From JANRIC01 sp033765345 (GTDB lineage: Bacteria > Bacteroidota > Bacteroidia > Cytophagales > Microscillaceae): DNA of 52,657 bases. A program made the position numbers and the translations under genes. Each line of letters starts with the position of its first letter. Within the stretch, counting starts at the first letter, position 1. The notes under the pieces were generated by a model. That model did no database searches, was not told where the DNA came from, and saw nothing but the letters and a program-made list of their open reading frames with translations. Positions 44,401 to 52,566 of this stretch are shown here, piece after piece. Where the stretch lies: positions 1 through 52,657 of the forward strand of contig JANRIC010000239.1 of the NCBI GenBank assembly GCA_033765345.1. Reading direction: 5' to 3'.

Positions 44401-45864
44401 GAAATATTCGGATACCACCATTTTATCCTGGAAGTTCACACGCATTCCCTCAAACTGCTCATAAAAATCATCTACATCCTGATTGTCGGCGATTGGCAGA
44501 TCAATCGTAGCCGTGCTTGGAAGGGCATTGCTTGAACTGACCAAAGTAACCAGGAGGTTGCCATTGTCATTATCGATTTGAGTCATTCCGAAGAACTCGT
44601 CTACAGCACCTATTACTTGTACTTTATCTCCCACACTTACAGTTGGGTCAGCATTCAGGAATACAAAAATACCTTCTGAAGTGGAAGGATCGCCATCCAC
44701 ATCGGCATCTTCTTCCTGCATAAAGAAAGCATTCAGATCATTGTAAGTAGCTGTTACGATCCCCTCGATGGTCACAGTTTGTCCTTCAAGAGGGCTGCGA
44801 TCATTGTGTGCGCCGCTGCCGGAGATATTGGGGAGTTGGGTGGAGGCATTACCCTGGATGGTGTGGATTTTAGTAATCACAACTGCCTGATCGTTGTCGG
44901 TGATGGTTGCCGTAGCTGAGGCAGGGCTTCCCAGGTCATAGTCGGCAGCATCGGTAAGGGTAAGGGTTACAGTTTCGTTTCCTTCTACATCGTTATCATC
45001 TTCTGGAGTGATGATGATGTCTACAAAAGCAGCATCAGCAGGGATGATGGCTGTTCCGGTCAGGTTGGGGGTATAATCTGTTCCGTTAGAGGCTGTACCA
45101 CCTACGGTATAGCTCACTGTCAAAGCATTGGTAGTAGCTCCGGTGCGGCTGATGCGGAAGGTAGCTGTGCCTTGGCCTAGCTCGGTAGCGTCGGTGTCGG
45201 TGGCTTGGATGCTTACAAGTGTTTGTGTAATAATCGGAGCAGGTTGGTATGTTCCAATAGGAAATCTTGCCGAACCACTTGTAGGATTAACCCCTGATAT
45301 TCCCAAAGGATCCAAGGCGTTTGTCCCACTAAAATTCCAATTAGCTGATGCAAAAGTAGCACCGTCAGGACCCGTTTCGTTTTTGCGATAAGCCCAGCCG
45401 TCTTCGTGGTCCCATACCTGGCCTGTACCATCTTGGCCTATTACTCCATATACATCTACAATACTTCCATTTTTAAAAAGTACCATAGCGTCATCTCCAT
45501 TGATATTTGCAACGCCATTGGTATAAGTAGGTGCAATACCAAAATAAGCTGTGAATCCAGGTGCTTCACTGGCTACATAAATAAAAGTACCCGCAGTAAG
45601 CGCATTATTGGGAAAAGTAAATTCTACACCTGCACTTGCCGCACCGTTATTGGCACTTTCAAGCCCATAAATACTTAAATCAGCAATATCATTGAGTACA
45701 TAAAGCTCTACAGCTTTTGGAAGCCCACCAGTACGGGGACCATCAATAACGCCAGTAATAATCAAATCACTTTGGGCTTTAGCATTCAGCGCAAAGCAAC
45801 AAAATAAGCACATTGTCATCAACAATCTGACAAAACCGTGAATGTGTTTCATAAAATTGAACAA
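41497..45864 (-). CDS. ExeM/NucH-type secreted endonuclease with T9SS sorting domain
   Basis: The 1455-aa protein has a signal peptide (to ALNAKAQ, about 31) and a lamin-tail-like domain (about 32-200). A Calx-beta-type domain (215-330) and an OB-like segment (about 345-460) follow. The endonuclease/exonuclease/phosphatase domain (about 640-1000) contains ASFNVLNYF, GLVEIEN, VANHLKSK, IIGDLNAYKGE and SDHDPVIVGL. Next come two small Ig-like repeats and a tandem pair of 124-residue repeats (VTELRLVNSTNG / VKELRLVNSSNG), and finally a type A T9SS domain (MYPNPTSEQIYV ... FFVEKK). It should degrade DNA outside the cell for nutrient or phosphate recovery or matrix release. It converges on the susCD pair. 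Confidence 0.92.
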   Translation of the reverse strand: MFNFMKHIHGFVRLLMTMCLFCCFALNAKAQSDLIITGVIDGPRTGGLPKAVELYVLNDIADLSIYGLESANNGAASAGVEFTFPNNALTAGTFIYVASEAPGFTAYFGIAPTYTNGVANINGDDAMVLFKNGSIVDVYGVIGQDGTGQVWDHEDGWAYRKNETGPDGATFASANWNFSGTNALDPLGISGVNPTSGSARFPIGTYQPAPIITQTLVSIQATDTDATELGQGTATFRISRTGATTNALTVSYTVGGTASNGTDYTPNLTGTAIIPADAAFVDIIITPEDDNDVEGNETVTLTLTDAADYDLGSPASATATITDNDQAVVITKIHTIQGNASTQLPNISGSGAHNDRSPLEGQTVTIEGIVTATYNDLNAFFMQEEDADVDGDPSTSEGIFVFLNADPTVSVGDKVQVIGAVDEFFGMTQIDNDNGNLLVTLVSSSNALPSTATIDLPIADNQDVDDFYEQFEGMRVNFQDKMVVSEYFELARYGQIVLTENSRPFQYSHIDNTPTVSEFAAFQDNLARRTIILDDENNIQNAPLTLPAPNNVFFHPQPNGLGTGTQGVNFFRGGDAVNNLTGILHWSFAGQSGTDAWRIRPTLTNPVQFTVENPRPATTASVGGNVKVASFNVLNYFTTIDNGSNDGRGADSQDELTRQTQKLVEALEGINADIFGLVEIENNNNTALLAVVDALNNEVGAGTYLPVLTGTVGTDAITVAFMYNKNVVAPVGAPAILDAASFTDPNSTGQQRSRPAVAVTFEVIDNSNPDFGAKFTVVANHLKSKGAAGASGADLDQNDGQGAWNDTRAKGATALANWLATDPTGSGDPDFLIIGDLNAYKGEAPITNLKNAGYTDLVESFGGSNAYSYVFDGQLGYLDHALANGALTSQVTSVTEWHINADEVPVFDYNNTVDDGAGEQSFEAKPTGNNLFESNAFRTSDHDPVIVGLNLTVPCTASIQSIDKSNPTNCGLNNGSITVNATGISLEYSINNGASFQNSNVFNNLGAGSYDVIVREENDNACVATQQVTLSAPSAPIISNVSAVCDGTTAKITVTASADGETLEYSIGGAFQASNVFNALPSNTFYTVTVRKANATACTATDNVTTPDCTPTCNAIAVTELRLVNSTNGSLIKVLQSGDVIDRLATPNYNIVAITENCNGQIVESVVFRRNGATFSTENVAPFAMGGDNNGNFYKLNLPLGTQTIRATPFTADGGKGIIGNFLEVNISVVEGTTPVCTNISVKELRLVNSSNGNLIKILQNGDVINVAANPNYNIVAITEDCSGKKVESVEFRRNGGIFRIENTAPYAMAGDNNGNFFNLNLPLGTQTIRATPFSADGAKGIIGNFLDVNVTLVNNAARVAQSNAPDAPLAIELSMYPNPTSEQIYVKVANPEFGQVTVQVTDLLGRVMAYKTVEKTQTVLETEMNVSTFPEGTYLLKVQHGDAQKIERFFVEKK

Positions 45865-46228
45865 GAGTTTTTAGGTGTATAAATTTGACAAAAATAGCAC
45901 TTATATCTAAGCTGAATATAGCAGCCCAGATTGAATAAAGCATTGATAAATAAATAATTAAGAGTGAATTTCCGGCTTTATGCGCGGGTGAGTTCAAGCT
46001 TTGAGCTTGGTTTCAATGAATTTTGTGAAAACTAAACTAGATCACTAAAATTTGACCTGATCCTAGAGATGTTAGAAGAATGTTTGATGCTGCAAATTAG
46101 GAGAAAACGCACATATTTACAATCCTAAATTTTAAATTCATAATTTATTAATATTCCATAAAACCTTTAATTTTGACAGCAAAGCCTATTTTTTTACGTA
46201 GTAAAAAACAAGCTTATTTCTAAAACTT
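45865..46228. other. Intergenic region without detectable gene
   Basis: 364 AT-rich bases between two divergent genes. The only structure seen is a 6-bp hairpin CAAGCT-TTG-AGCTTG at 45995-46009. Promoters of both neighbours must lie here. Confidence 0.6.
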
Positions 46229-47437
46229 ATGATTATAAAAGGCAATTTTGCGGTCAATGACATTCCCTTTGCACAATGGTTCAATGAATCGTTTCGAGCT
46301 TCGGATCGTTTTCTTTTTCCCAATCCAATCAATGTCTTGTATTTTGAGGATTTGATGACCCACCTCAAAGACTTGACTGGTAAGGCTCAGATTAGCCTCA
46401 ATGAATTCATTGGGCATTTTGCTATCATTTATAATGAAACGGGGGGTACTTTTCAGCCGCTTCGCGAATGGGGATCGATGAAATACTTTTTTGAACCCAA
46501 CAGCCGGGGCAAGGTCTCTTATAATCGGGTGAATGTCAATCAATGGGATACAGGCAATCGCTTGGCAGGAGATCAGCTTCTGGAGTGGGGTCTCATCTCT
46601 ACAAAAGAAGAAGTAGATGTCTGGAATGGGCAGGAATTCCCTTCGGATGCGCCTCGGGAGGTAATCCTTAGAGCCGTAGATTGCGATTTTTACAGGTTTA
46701 GAGGAGGGGGTTTTAATCAGATCACCTGGCGAAATAATTATTATACGTGCCTACAGCCATTGATCGCTCCGCGAGATATAGACTCCCTCAGTGAGAAGGA
46801 AATTAACGATCTGATTCGCGATACCAAAATTTCAGCTCGGATGTTTTTGAATTATATCAGCAATTCGCCCCAAGCCCGAGAAGCTATTCGGCAGCTTAGT
46901 GAAGGTTCCTTTACGGAATATGGTATGTTGGTGAGCGGAGGTTGGGTATATTATGTGCAGCGTTTGTTTAATCCACGTTGTGTACTTTTACAACAGGCAC
47001 TCCGAGAAGCCCGACTTAGCCCTCTAATGATTTATGCCATCGATGGGCTTAATCTGCCCCCAGCGATGATCAAACGCCTTCAGGAAGTCATCGTAGGGCA
47101 GGGAAATATCGAGGCAAGCCGCCTGATTTGGCAATTTGGAGGCATTGACGGGATATGGGGTCCTGCTACCCAGGCGGCTTATGAGAAGCTGGATATGCAC
47201 CTATCCGACCTGCTACTTTGGGCATACCAAGAATTTGAGAGCATACCTACAGAACTCAATCCGGCACAAGTGCGCCTTTTGCAGAAAGGTTTACTTAGCT
47301 CGGGTTTTGCTGAAGTAGCCGATTTGGTGCGCTATAGTGGAGGTGCAGACGGTATCCTGGGCGAAAATACCCAACGAGCTTTTTTACTTTGGAAGGAAAA
47401 GGTAGAGAAGCCCTCAACGGGGAGATTAGAGCGGTGA
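46229..47437 (+). CDS. GH19-like lysozyme-fold protein with two peptidoglycan-binding-like repeats
   Basis: The 402-aa protein has no signal peptide. The N-terminal half (about 55-190) recalls the GH19 chitinase/lysozyme fold: an early YNETGGTF with a candidate catalytic Glu, and later FRGGGFNQITWRNNYY, similar to the RGxxQxTxRxNY signature. The C-terminal part contains two repeats like peptidoglycan-binding domains: IWQFGGIDGIWGPATQAAY and VRYSGGADGILGENTQRAF. It may cut peptidoglycan or chitin. The lack of a leader points to a lysis-, tailocin- or contact-dependent route rather than Sec export, which is inference. A MITE begins 10 bp after its stop. Confidence 0.6.
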   Translation: MIIKGNFAVNDIPFAQWFNESFRASDRFLFPNPINVLYFEDLMTHLKDLTGKAQISLNEFIGHFAIIYNETGGTFQPLREWGSMKYFFEPNSRGKVSYNRVNVNQWDTGNRLAGDQLLEWGLISTKEEVDVWNGQEFPSDAPREVILRAVDCDFYRFRGGGFNQITWRNNYYTCLQPLIAPRDIDSLSEKEINDLIRDTKISARMFLNYISNSPQAREAIRQLSEGSFTEYGMLVSGGWVYYVQRLFNPRCVLLQQALREARLSPLMIYAIDGLNLPPAMIKRLQEVIVGQGNIEASRLIWQFGGIDGIWGPATQAAYEKLDMHLSDLLLWAYQEFESIPTELNPAQVRLLQKGLLSSGFAEVADLVRYSGGADGILGENTQRAFLLWKEKVEKPSTGRLER

Positions 47438-47446
47438 TGGTTTATG

Positions 47447-47551
47447 TTATACTCAAACCGAAGTGGTTTTCCGAGATTTTAGCTTTTAAATCATTAATAA
47501 TCAAGCTAATCAATCAAGAAAATCAGGCAAATCACTTCAATCTGGGTATAA
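47447..47551 (+). mobile_element. 105-bp palindromic MITE, copy 3
   Basis: Identical over all 105 bp to the copy at 15353. Terminal inverted repeats and a flanking TA on each side are present. It lies immediately behind the GH19-like gene and might act as its transcription end through the long hairpin. About 100 bp of plain DNA follow before the next gene. Confidence 0.88.
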
Positions 47552-47650
47552 TTTTGATATTTGAGTATGAAACTACTTGGGAAGCTATTCAAAAAAATAT
47601 TGATGTATTTGTGAAAATACATCAATAGGGTGATAATTTTAAAAATCGGG

Positions 47651-48424
47651 TTATTTTAAAGTTTTACGCGGTTTTTTGAGTTTATTAGGATCTTCCTCGA
47701 TCACATCTTCCACATCCGCCATGATTCGTCCACAGTGTTCACAAACAATGAGTTTCTTTTTCTCACGAATTTCTGCTTGTCTTTGAGGTGGCACAATGTT
47801 AAAACAACCCCCGCAGGCATTTCTTTTGACGGAGACGACCGCAAGACCATTGATGGCATTGGTTCGGATCTTGTTGTAGGAGCGTAATAATCTATCCTCA
47901 ATGTTTTTGGATTGTTTTTCACGCTCTTTCATCAATTTGCCTTCTTCTCCTTCGCTTTCAACGATGATGTTGTTGAGTTCGTCTTTTTTATTATCCAGGT
48001 CTTTTTTACGTTCATCCAGTACTTCTTTGGTTTTCTCGATATCTTCATTGATACGAGAGATTTTTTCCATAGCTTCTCGGATTTTTTTGTCGGAGAGTTG
48101 CATTTCCAGTTCTTCGGATTCTATTTCTTTGGTAAGAGCCTCATATTCACGGTTATTACGCACATTCATTTGCTGATCTTTGTATTTGGCAATCATTTTC
48201 TCAGCATCTTTTTTCCGTTGTTTTTTAGCTTCTATTTCCTGTTGAAGTACTTTGGTTTCGCTTTGGAATTTATCGATTCGGGTTTGATAGCCTACGATTT
48301 CATCCTCCAGATCTTGGACTTCATCGGGCAGATCACCGCGAACTTTTTTAATTTCGTCTAATTTAGAGTCGATTTTTTGTAATTTAAGGAGAGCACTTAG
48401 TTTTTGTTCGATTGTTCGTTCCAT
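47651..48424 (-). CDS. Coiled-coil protein with C-terminal C4 zinc ribbon (CT398/DUF164-like)
   Basis: The 257-aa protein is a long coiled coil (about 5-185, heptads such as LQKIDSKLDEIKKVRGDLP) followed by a zinc ribbon: CGGCFNIVPP and CEHCGRIM. The family is widespread in bacteria, with weak links to flagellar/secretion chaperones and nucleic-acid binding. Its function is not settled. In Bacteroidota it normally neighbours a Nif3-like gene, which is not seen here. Confidence 0.88.
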   Translation of the reverse strand: MERTIEQKLSALLKLQKIDSKLDEIKKVRGDLPDEVQDLEDEIVGYQTRIDKFQSETKVLQQEIEAKKQRKKDAEKMIAKYKDQQMNVRNNREYEALTKEIESEELEMQLSDKKIREAMEKISRINEDIEKTKEVLDERKKDLDNKKDELNNIIVESEGEEGKLMKEREKQSKNIEDRLLRSYNKIRTNAINGLAVVSVKRNACGGCFNIVPPQRQAEIREKKKLIVCEHCGRIMADVEDVIEEDPNKLKKPRKTLK

Positions 48425-48644
48425 GAAGATTGTAAACGTTATGTAGAGTCTTATAATGGATTGACTCCAACTGCAAAAAAAATAATTTTTTTTGAATATA
48501 TTTCAATAAAAATGTATTTTATCCTTAATCTATTCATGGAATAGACATTTTTTTTTATTTTAAGGAGGAAATTTATGGATTTTAATGGTGAAGCCATTGA
48601 GAATTTCTAATTTTGTTGTTGATTAGAATAATTTGCGCTAACCT

Positions 48645-49691
48645 ATGAAAAAAACTCCCAAGGAATTAGGATATTATTTTCCTGCGGAATGGGAAACTCA
48701 CGCAGCCACATGGTTGAGTTTTCCACATAATCTTGAGACTTGGCCCCAACCCAAAATGGAGAAGGTCTATCCGGTTTTTCTTGATTTTATCAAAACGCTT
48801 AGTTTACACGAGCAGGTACACATCAACGTCCAGAACCTGGAGATGAAAAACTGGATTTTAAGAGCTCTTGAGCAACGCGCTGCTGATTTGTCAAAGGTAA
48901 GTTGCCATTTACACCCAACCAATGATGCCTGGTGTAGAGACTACGGGCCAGCATTCCTGATCAACCCTACGCTGGTTGAGAAAAAAATCATTGTTGATTG
49001 GGAATTTAATGCCTGGGGGCAAAAATACCCTCTCTTTGAGAATGATAACCGCATTCCTACCCTCATTGCCGAAAAGCTAAAAATTCCGCTCTACAAACCT
49101 CAAATTGTGATGGAAGGTGGTTCGCTGGATTTCAACGGAAAAGGAAGCGTGCTGACTACCAAAAGCTGCCTGCTCAATACGAATCGTAATGTGCATCTTA
49201 CTATCAAACAAATCGAGTGGGCTTTGTATGATTATTATGGAGTGGAGCAGGTTTTATGGCTTGAAAATGGTCTGGCTGGTGACGATACCGATGGACATAT
49301 CGATAATCTGACCCGATTTGTGAATGAAGACACGATTATTACGATGGTTGAACACGACAAAAACAGCGAGAACTTCCATATTCTTAAAAATAACCTGGAA
49401 AAGCTCAAAAAAATGCGCTTGATCAATGGCAAGCAGCTCAATATCATCGAGATTCCAATGCCTCCCAAAATGGTCGAGGATGATGTCTTGCTGCCTGGTA
49501 GTTATGCCAATTTTTATATTGCCAATGATAGTGTAATTGTACCGATTTATCAGACAGACCGCGATGAAAATGCTCTGGAGATTCTTCAGGATTGTTTTCC
49601 GGGAAGGGAAGTGATCGGTTTAAATTCAAGGGATATTATCTGGGGGTTGGGAAGTTTTCATTGTCTTACGCAACAAGAACCTTTGGTATAA
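48645..49691 (+). CDS. aguA: Agmatine deiminase family protein
   Basis: The 348-aa enzyme of the peptidyl-arginine-deiminase fold hydrolyses agmatine to N-carbamoylputrescine and ammonia, on the way to putrescine. Motifs: PAEWETHAATWLSFP near the start, NDAWCRDYGPAF, VMEGGSLDFNGKG, and the catalytic His in DDTDGHIDNLTRF. The catalytic Cys340 lies in GLGSFHCLTQQEP, where most family members have GGGNIHC. No partner amidase is adjacent, so the pathway step after it is elsewhere. Confidence 0.9.
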   Translation: MKKTPKELGYYFPAEWETHAATWLSFPHNLETWPQPKMEKVYPVFLDFIKTLSLHEQVHINVQNLEMKNWILRALEQRAADLSKVSCHLHPTNDAWCRDYGPAFLINPTLVEKKIIVDWEFNAWGQKYPLFENDNRIPTLIAEKLKIPLYKPQIVMEGGSLDFNGKGSVLTTKSCLLNTNRNVHLTIKQIEWALYDYYGVEQVLWLENGLAGDDTDGHIDNLTRFVNEDTIITMVEHDKNSENFHILKNNLEKLKKMRLINGKQLNIIEIPMPPKMVEDDVLLPGSYANFYIANDSVIVPIYQTDRDENALEILQDCFPGREVIGLNSRDIIWGLGSFHCLTQQEPLV

Positions 49692-49698
49692 AAAGTAG

Positions 49699-49719
49699 TT
49701 TGGCATCAAGGATGCCAAA
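49699..49719 (+). terminator. Hairpin after the agmatine deiminase gene
   Basis: A perfect 9-bp stem TTTGGCATC/GATGCCAAA with a 3-base loop starts 8 bp after the stop. No T-run follows, so termination is only likely. The rest of the 214-bp gap up to the tsaC gene shows nothing. Confidence 0.4.
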
Positions 49720-49905
49720 TTACATTAAAACATACACTAATCTACATTAGGAAGGAATTCTTACATTTCGCTAATACGGAATATTTATATTTTTATGATG
49801 ATTTCCCTATAAAATACTTGCTGCTTTGACCACAAATTTTGGTTGCTACAAATAAAGGTTTTTTTTTTGAAAAAAAATATGATATTTATCAGTTTACACA
49901 AATAA

Positions 49906-50865
49906 TTATGCAGCGGCTCGCCTAATACGATCATTAATAGCTCTTCCTATACCTCTATCAGGGACAAGTTCTGCATAAATGGTTTCTACCTGTAAACTAT
50001 CTAAAAAGCGTAATCCTTCAAATAAATTTCGTGCCGCTTCGGTAAGTTCCCCCTTTTCAGAAAGTACAAATTGCTGCTTATCAGGAATACCCAATACCTT
50101 TTTTTGAAAAGCCAATACGCCTGCTTTAGCCAAAATAATATCTTGTTTAGCACGCAAAGAAGCCACTCCCTCTTCAAGTAAGACCAAAGGTTTGTAAGGC
50201 GAATAATGACTCTTAAGCATACCAGGTGCTTTGGGATTGGAGCTTGAATGTGGTCTTACAGTCACAAGGCCTATGCGTTCTTCTATAGCTTCACGGCTGA
50301 TGCCCCCCAGGCGATAAATGATCGGCTTGCCTTCTTCAAAACCTACAATGGTTGATTCAAGCCCTATTTCACACGGGCCACCATCCAAGATATACGCCAA
50401 TTGATCGCCCAATTGCTGGGTTACGTGTTCTGCCTTTGTAGGGCTTACATATCCAAAAGGATTGGCACTTGGAGCAGCCAGCGGAAAGGGAAGCCTTTGG
50501 AGTAAATCCAAAGTCAAGGGATGATTTGGAATCCTGAAAGCCACTGTATCCAGCCCGGATGTCACGAGATCAGGGATAATCTTTTTTTTGGGAAGAATTA
50601 AGGTAAGCGCACCCGGCCAAAATGCCTGAACCAGTTCTTTTGCCTGGGTAGGGATATCAAGCACATATTTCTTTACTTCTTCCCAAGCATAGGTATGAAC
50701 AATCAAGGGATCAAAAGTAGGACGGTTTTTGATGATAAATATTTGCGATACGGTCTGAGGATCAAGTGCATTGGCAGCCAGTCCGTATACGGTTTCTGTG
50801 GGAATAGCCACCACCTGACCAGACACCAGCAACTTACGGGCAATCTCTATATCATTTCCTATCAT
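49906..50865 (-). CDS. tsaC: L-threonylcarbamoyladenylate synthase (Sua5/TsaC)
   Basis: The 319-aa protein makes threonylcarbamoyl-AMP from threonine, bicarbonate and ATP, for the t6A modification of tRNAs that read ANN codons. Motifs: VAIPTETVYGLAANA (start), IKNRPTFDPLIVH, and the SxN motif in LAAPSANPFGYVSPT. The C-terminal Sua5 domain (from about 215) is present, so this is the long Sua5 form, not the short TsaC. Confidence 0.95.
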   Translation of the reverse strand: MIGNDIEIARKLLVSGQVVAIPTETVYGLAANALDPQTVSQIFIIKNRPTFDPLIVHTYAWEEVKKYVLDIPTQAKELVQAFWPGALTLILPKKKIIPDLVTSGLDTVAFRIPNHPLTLDLLQRLPFPLAAPSANPFGYVSPTKAEHVTQQLGDQLAYILDGGPCEIGLESTIVGFEEGKPIIYRLGGISREAIEERIGLVTVRPHSSSNPKAPGMLKSHYSPYKPLVLLEEGVASLRAKQDIILAKAGVLAFQKKVLGIPDKQQFVLSEKGELTEAARNLFEGLRFLDSLQVETIYAELVPDRGIGRAINDRIRRAAA

Positions 50866-51068
50866 AAAATAAAGTACGATGAAAACTTGGCTTTCTGTAA
50901 AATTCCTCTTAAATTATATTTATCAAAATAATCATCTAATGCCTAATCATGGCAAAATAAAATATTTTATTCTTCTTAAACAATGATCTGATACGTTCAG
51001 CGCGACTCAGTCCGAAATTTTATCAATTAATTTGGCTGAGAGCTAAACAAAAATTTAGATGTTTTTGA

Positions 51069-51098
51069 TTGCATTTATGCTACTATTCCTTATCTTCG
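51069..51098 (+). promoter_or_regulatory. Candidate promoter (TTG-N19-TATCTTCG)
   Basis: TTG (51069-51071), a 19-base spacer and TATCTTCG (51091-51098), one mismatch from TAnnTTTG, lie 25 bp before the start of the 137-aa gene. Confidence 0.45.
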
Positions 51099-51123
51099 AA
51101 CTTGTGACCATCCGTAATTTTAT

Positions 51124-51537
51124 ATGAGAAAAAAAGATAGTATTTTAAAGAGACATCCTATCATTCCAAGTATTTTTTTTCTGCTTTTCGCCTGGGTTTT
51201 ATTGTACCTGATTACAGGATTCAAAGACCCTGAAAAATCCAAAAAACTATTTGACCACAAGGCTTTTCCAGAACTTAGAGCTTCTGGTAAACAAAATGAA
51301 TGGGATTTGGAAATCACTAAGGAGTCTATCCGATTCACTCAATCAAATCATTCATTTGTATATCCTTATGTTGAGCCGGTTGTTTCTACAAAATCAGATG
51401 CCAAATTCTTAAAAGTGTATAATACACAAAATCAAAACAGCCGGATTCAAATTTTTGTCCTCAAAAAAAGAGAAACCAATATCTACGATGTAATTGTAGA
51501 AAAAGATGGGGAGTATTATTATACGCATTGTAAATGA
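51124..51537 (+). CDS. Single-pass membrane protein of unknown function
   Basis: The 137-aa protein has one membrane helix (PSIFFLLFAWVLLYLITGF, about 15-33), preceded by positive charges, so the C-terminal 100 residues should lie outside the cytoplasm. That part has a beta-rich look (IRFTQSNHSFVYPYVEPVV, IQIFVLKKRE). No family recognised. It stands alone before the peroxiredoxin gene, separated by 91 bp. Confidence 0.65.
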   Translation: MRKKDSILKRHPIIPSIFFLLFAWVLLYLITGFKDPEKSKKLFDHKAFPELRASGKQNEWDLEITKESIRFTQSNHSFVYPYVEPVVSTKSDAKFLKVYNTQNQNSRIQIFVLKKRETNIYDVIVEKDGEYYYTHCK

Positions 51538-51628
51538 TTTTTGGGGAGTCGACTCAGTCCGATACCTCGTAAAAATAACCAAAATTCAAAAAACTTAAAT
51601 TCAATTTTCAAACAAACCACTTAAAACT

Positions 51629-52264
51629 ATGACCTTAAGACTCGGAGATGAAGCTCCAAATTTCACTGCCGTAACCACCGAAGGAGAAATCAACTTCCAC
51701 GAATGGTTGGGCGATAGTTGGGGAGTATTTTTCTCACACCCTGCCGATTTCACCCCAGTTTGCACCACCGAACTAGGTACAGTAGCCAAATATCGGGAGG
51801 AGTTCGAGAAGCGCAACGTCAAAACCATTGCACTCAGCGTAGACCCACTGGATTCGCACAAAGCCTGGGTTTTTGACATCAACGAAACTCAGCACACAAG
51901 CGTAGATTTCCCAATTATTGCCGACCCGGATCGTAGCATTGCCAATTTGTATGATATGATTCACCCCAACGCACTGGATAATATGACTGTTCGTTCGGTT
52001 TTTATCATTGCTCCCGACAAAAAAATCAAGCTGATGATGACCTATCCGGCCTCTACGGGACGAAATTTTGATGAGATTGTGCGTGTCATTGATTCTTTGC
52101 AACTGACTGCCAATTATAGTGTGTCTACCCCAGCCAACTGGAAAGACGGAGAAGATGTAGTGATCGGTAATGCCATAAAAGATGAGGATATTCCCGAAAA
52201 ATTCCCTAAAGGACACACTAAGGTGAAGCCATATCTGCGTATGACTCCACAACCAAATAAATAA
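51629..52264 (+). CDS. 1-Cys peroxiredoxin (Prx6 type)
   Basis: The 211-aa protein reduces hydrogen peroxide and organic peroxides. The active-site block is HPADFTPVCTTEL, with the peroxidatic Cys45. No resolving cysteine is found in the remainder, and the long C-terminal domain (WKDGEDVVIGNAI, KVKPYLRMTPQP) is characteristic of the Prx6 subfamily. It is cytoplasmic and probably monocistronic, with its own terminator downstream. Confidence 0.95.
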   Translation: MTLRLGDEAPNFTAVTTEGEINFHEWLGDSWGVFFSHPADFTPVCTTELGTVAKYREEFEKRNVKTIALSVDPLDSHKAWVFDINETQHTSVDFPIIADPDRSIANLYDMIHPNALDNMTVRSVFIIAPDKKIKLMMTYPASTGRNFDEIVRVIDSLQLTANYSVSTPANWKDGEDVVIGNAIKDEDIPEKFPKGHTKVKPYLRMTPQPNK

Positions 52265-52277
52265 TTGATTGTAAGAT

Positions 52278-52318
52278 ATATTCCGGTTCAAGTAATCCTT
52301 GGATCGGAATATTTTTTT
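52278..52318 (+). terminator. Rho-independent terminator after the peroxiredoxin gene
   Basis: ATATTCCG pairs with CGGAATAT, with an inner TTCAAG/CTTGGA stem, followed by a T-run. The DNA from here to 52566 is plain AT-rich sequence without a gene. Confidence 0.8.
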
Positions 52319-52566
52319 AAAATATGCATCATCCTTTCCGAACTATAAAACTTAAATTTATCAGATTTTAAATTAAAAGGACATGAGGTGAATTTCTATT
52401 ATTCCAATATTTTTAAAGTAATTTTAATTAAATTGAATTTATTCCAATTAATTAAGCTTTATAAAAATATTTATCCCAAAATATTGTCTTTTATAAAAAT
52501 TTTTTGCCATCCTTGCGTATCCAAATAAGTTTGCCTTTTTGTCCAAAATCATGTAAATTTATGCTT

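Noticed and set aside
47389..47628. A 79-aa frame running through MITE copy 3
   Set aside because: It begins inside the GH19-like gene in another frame and consists largely of MITE sequence.
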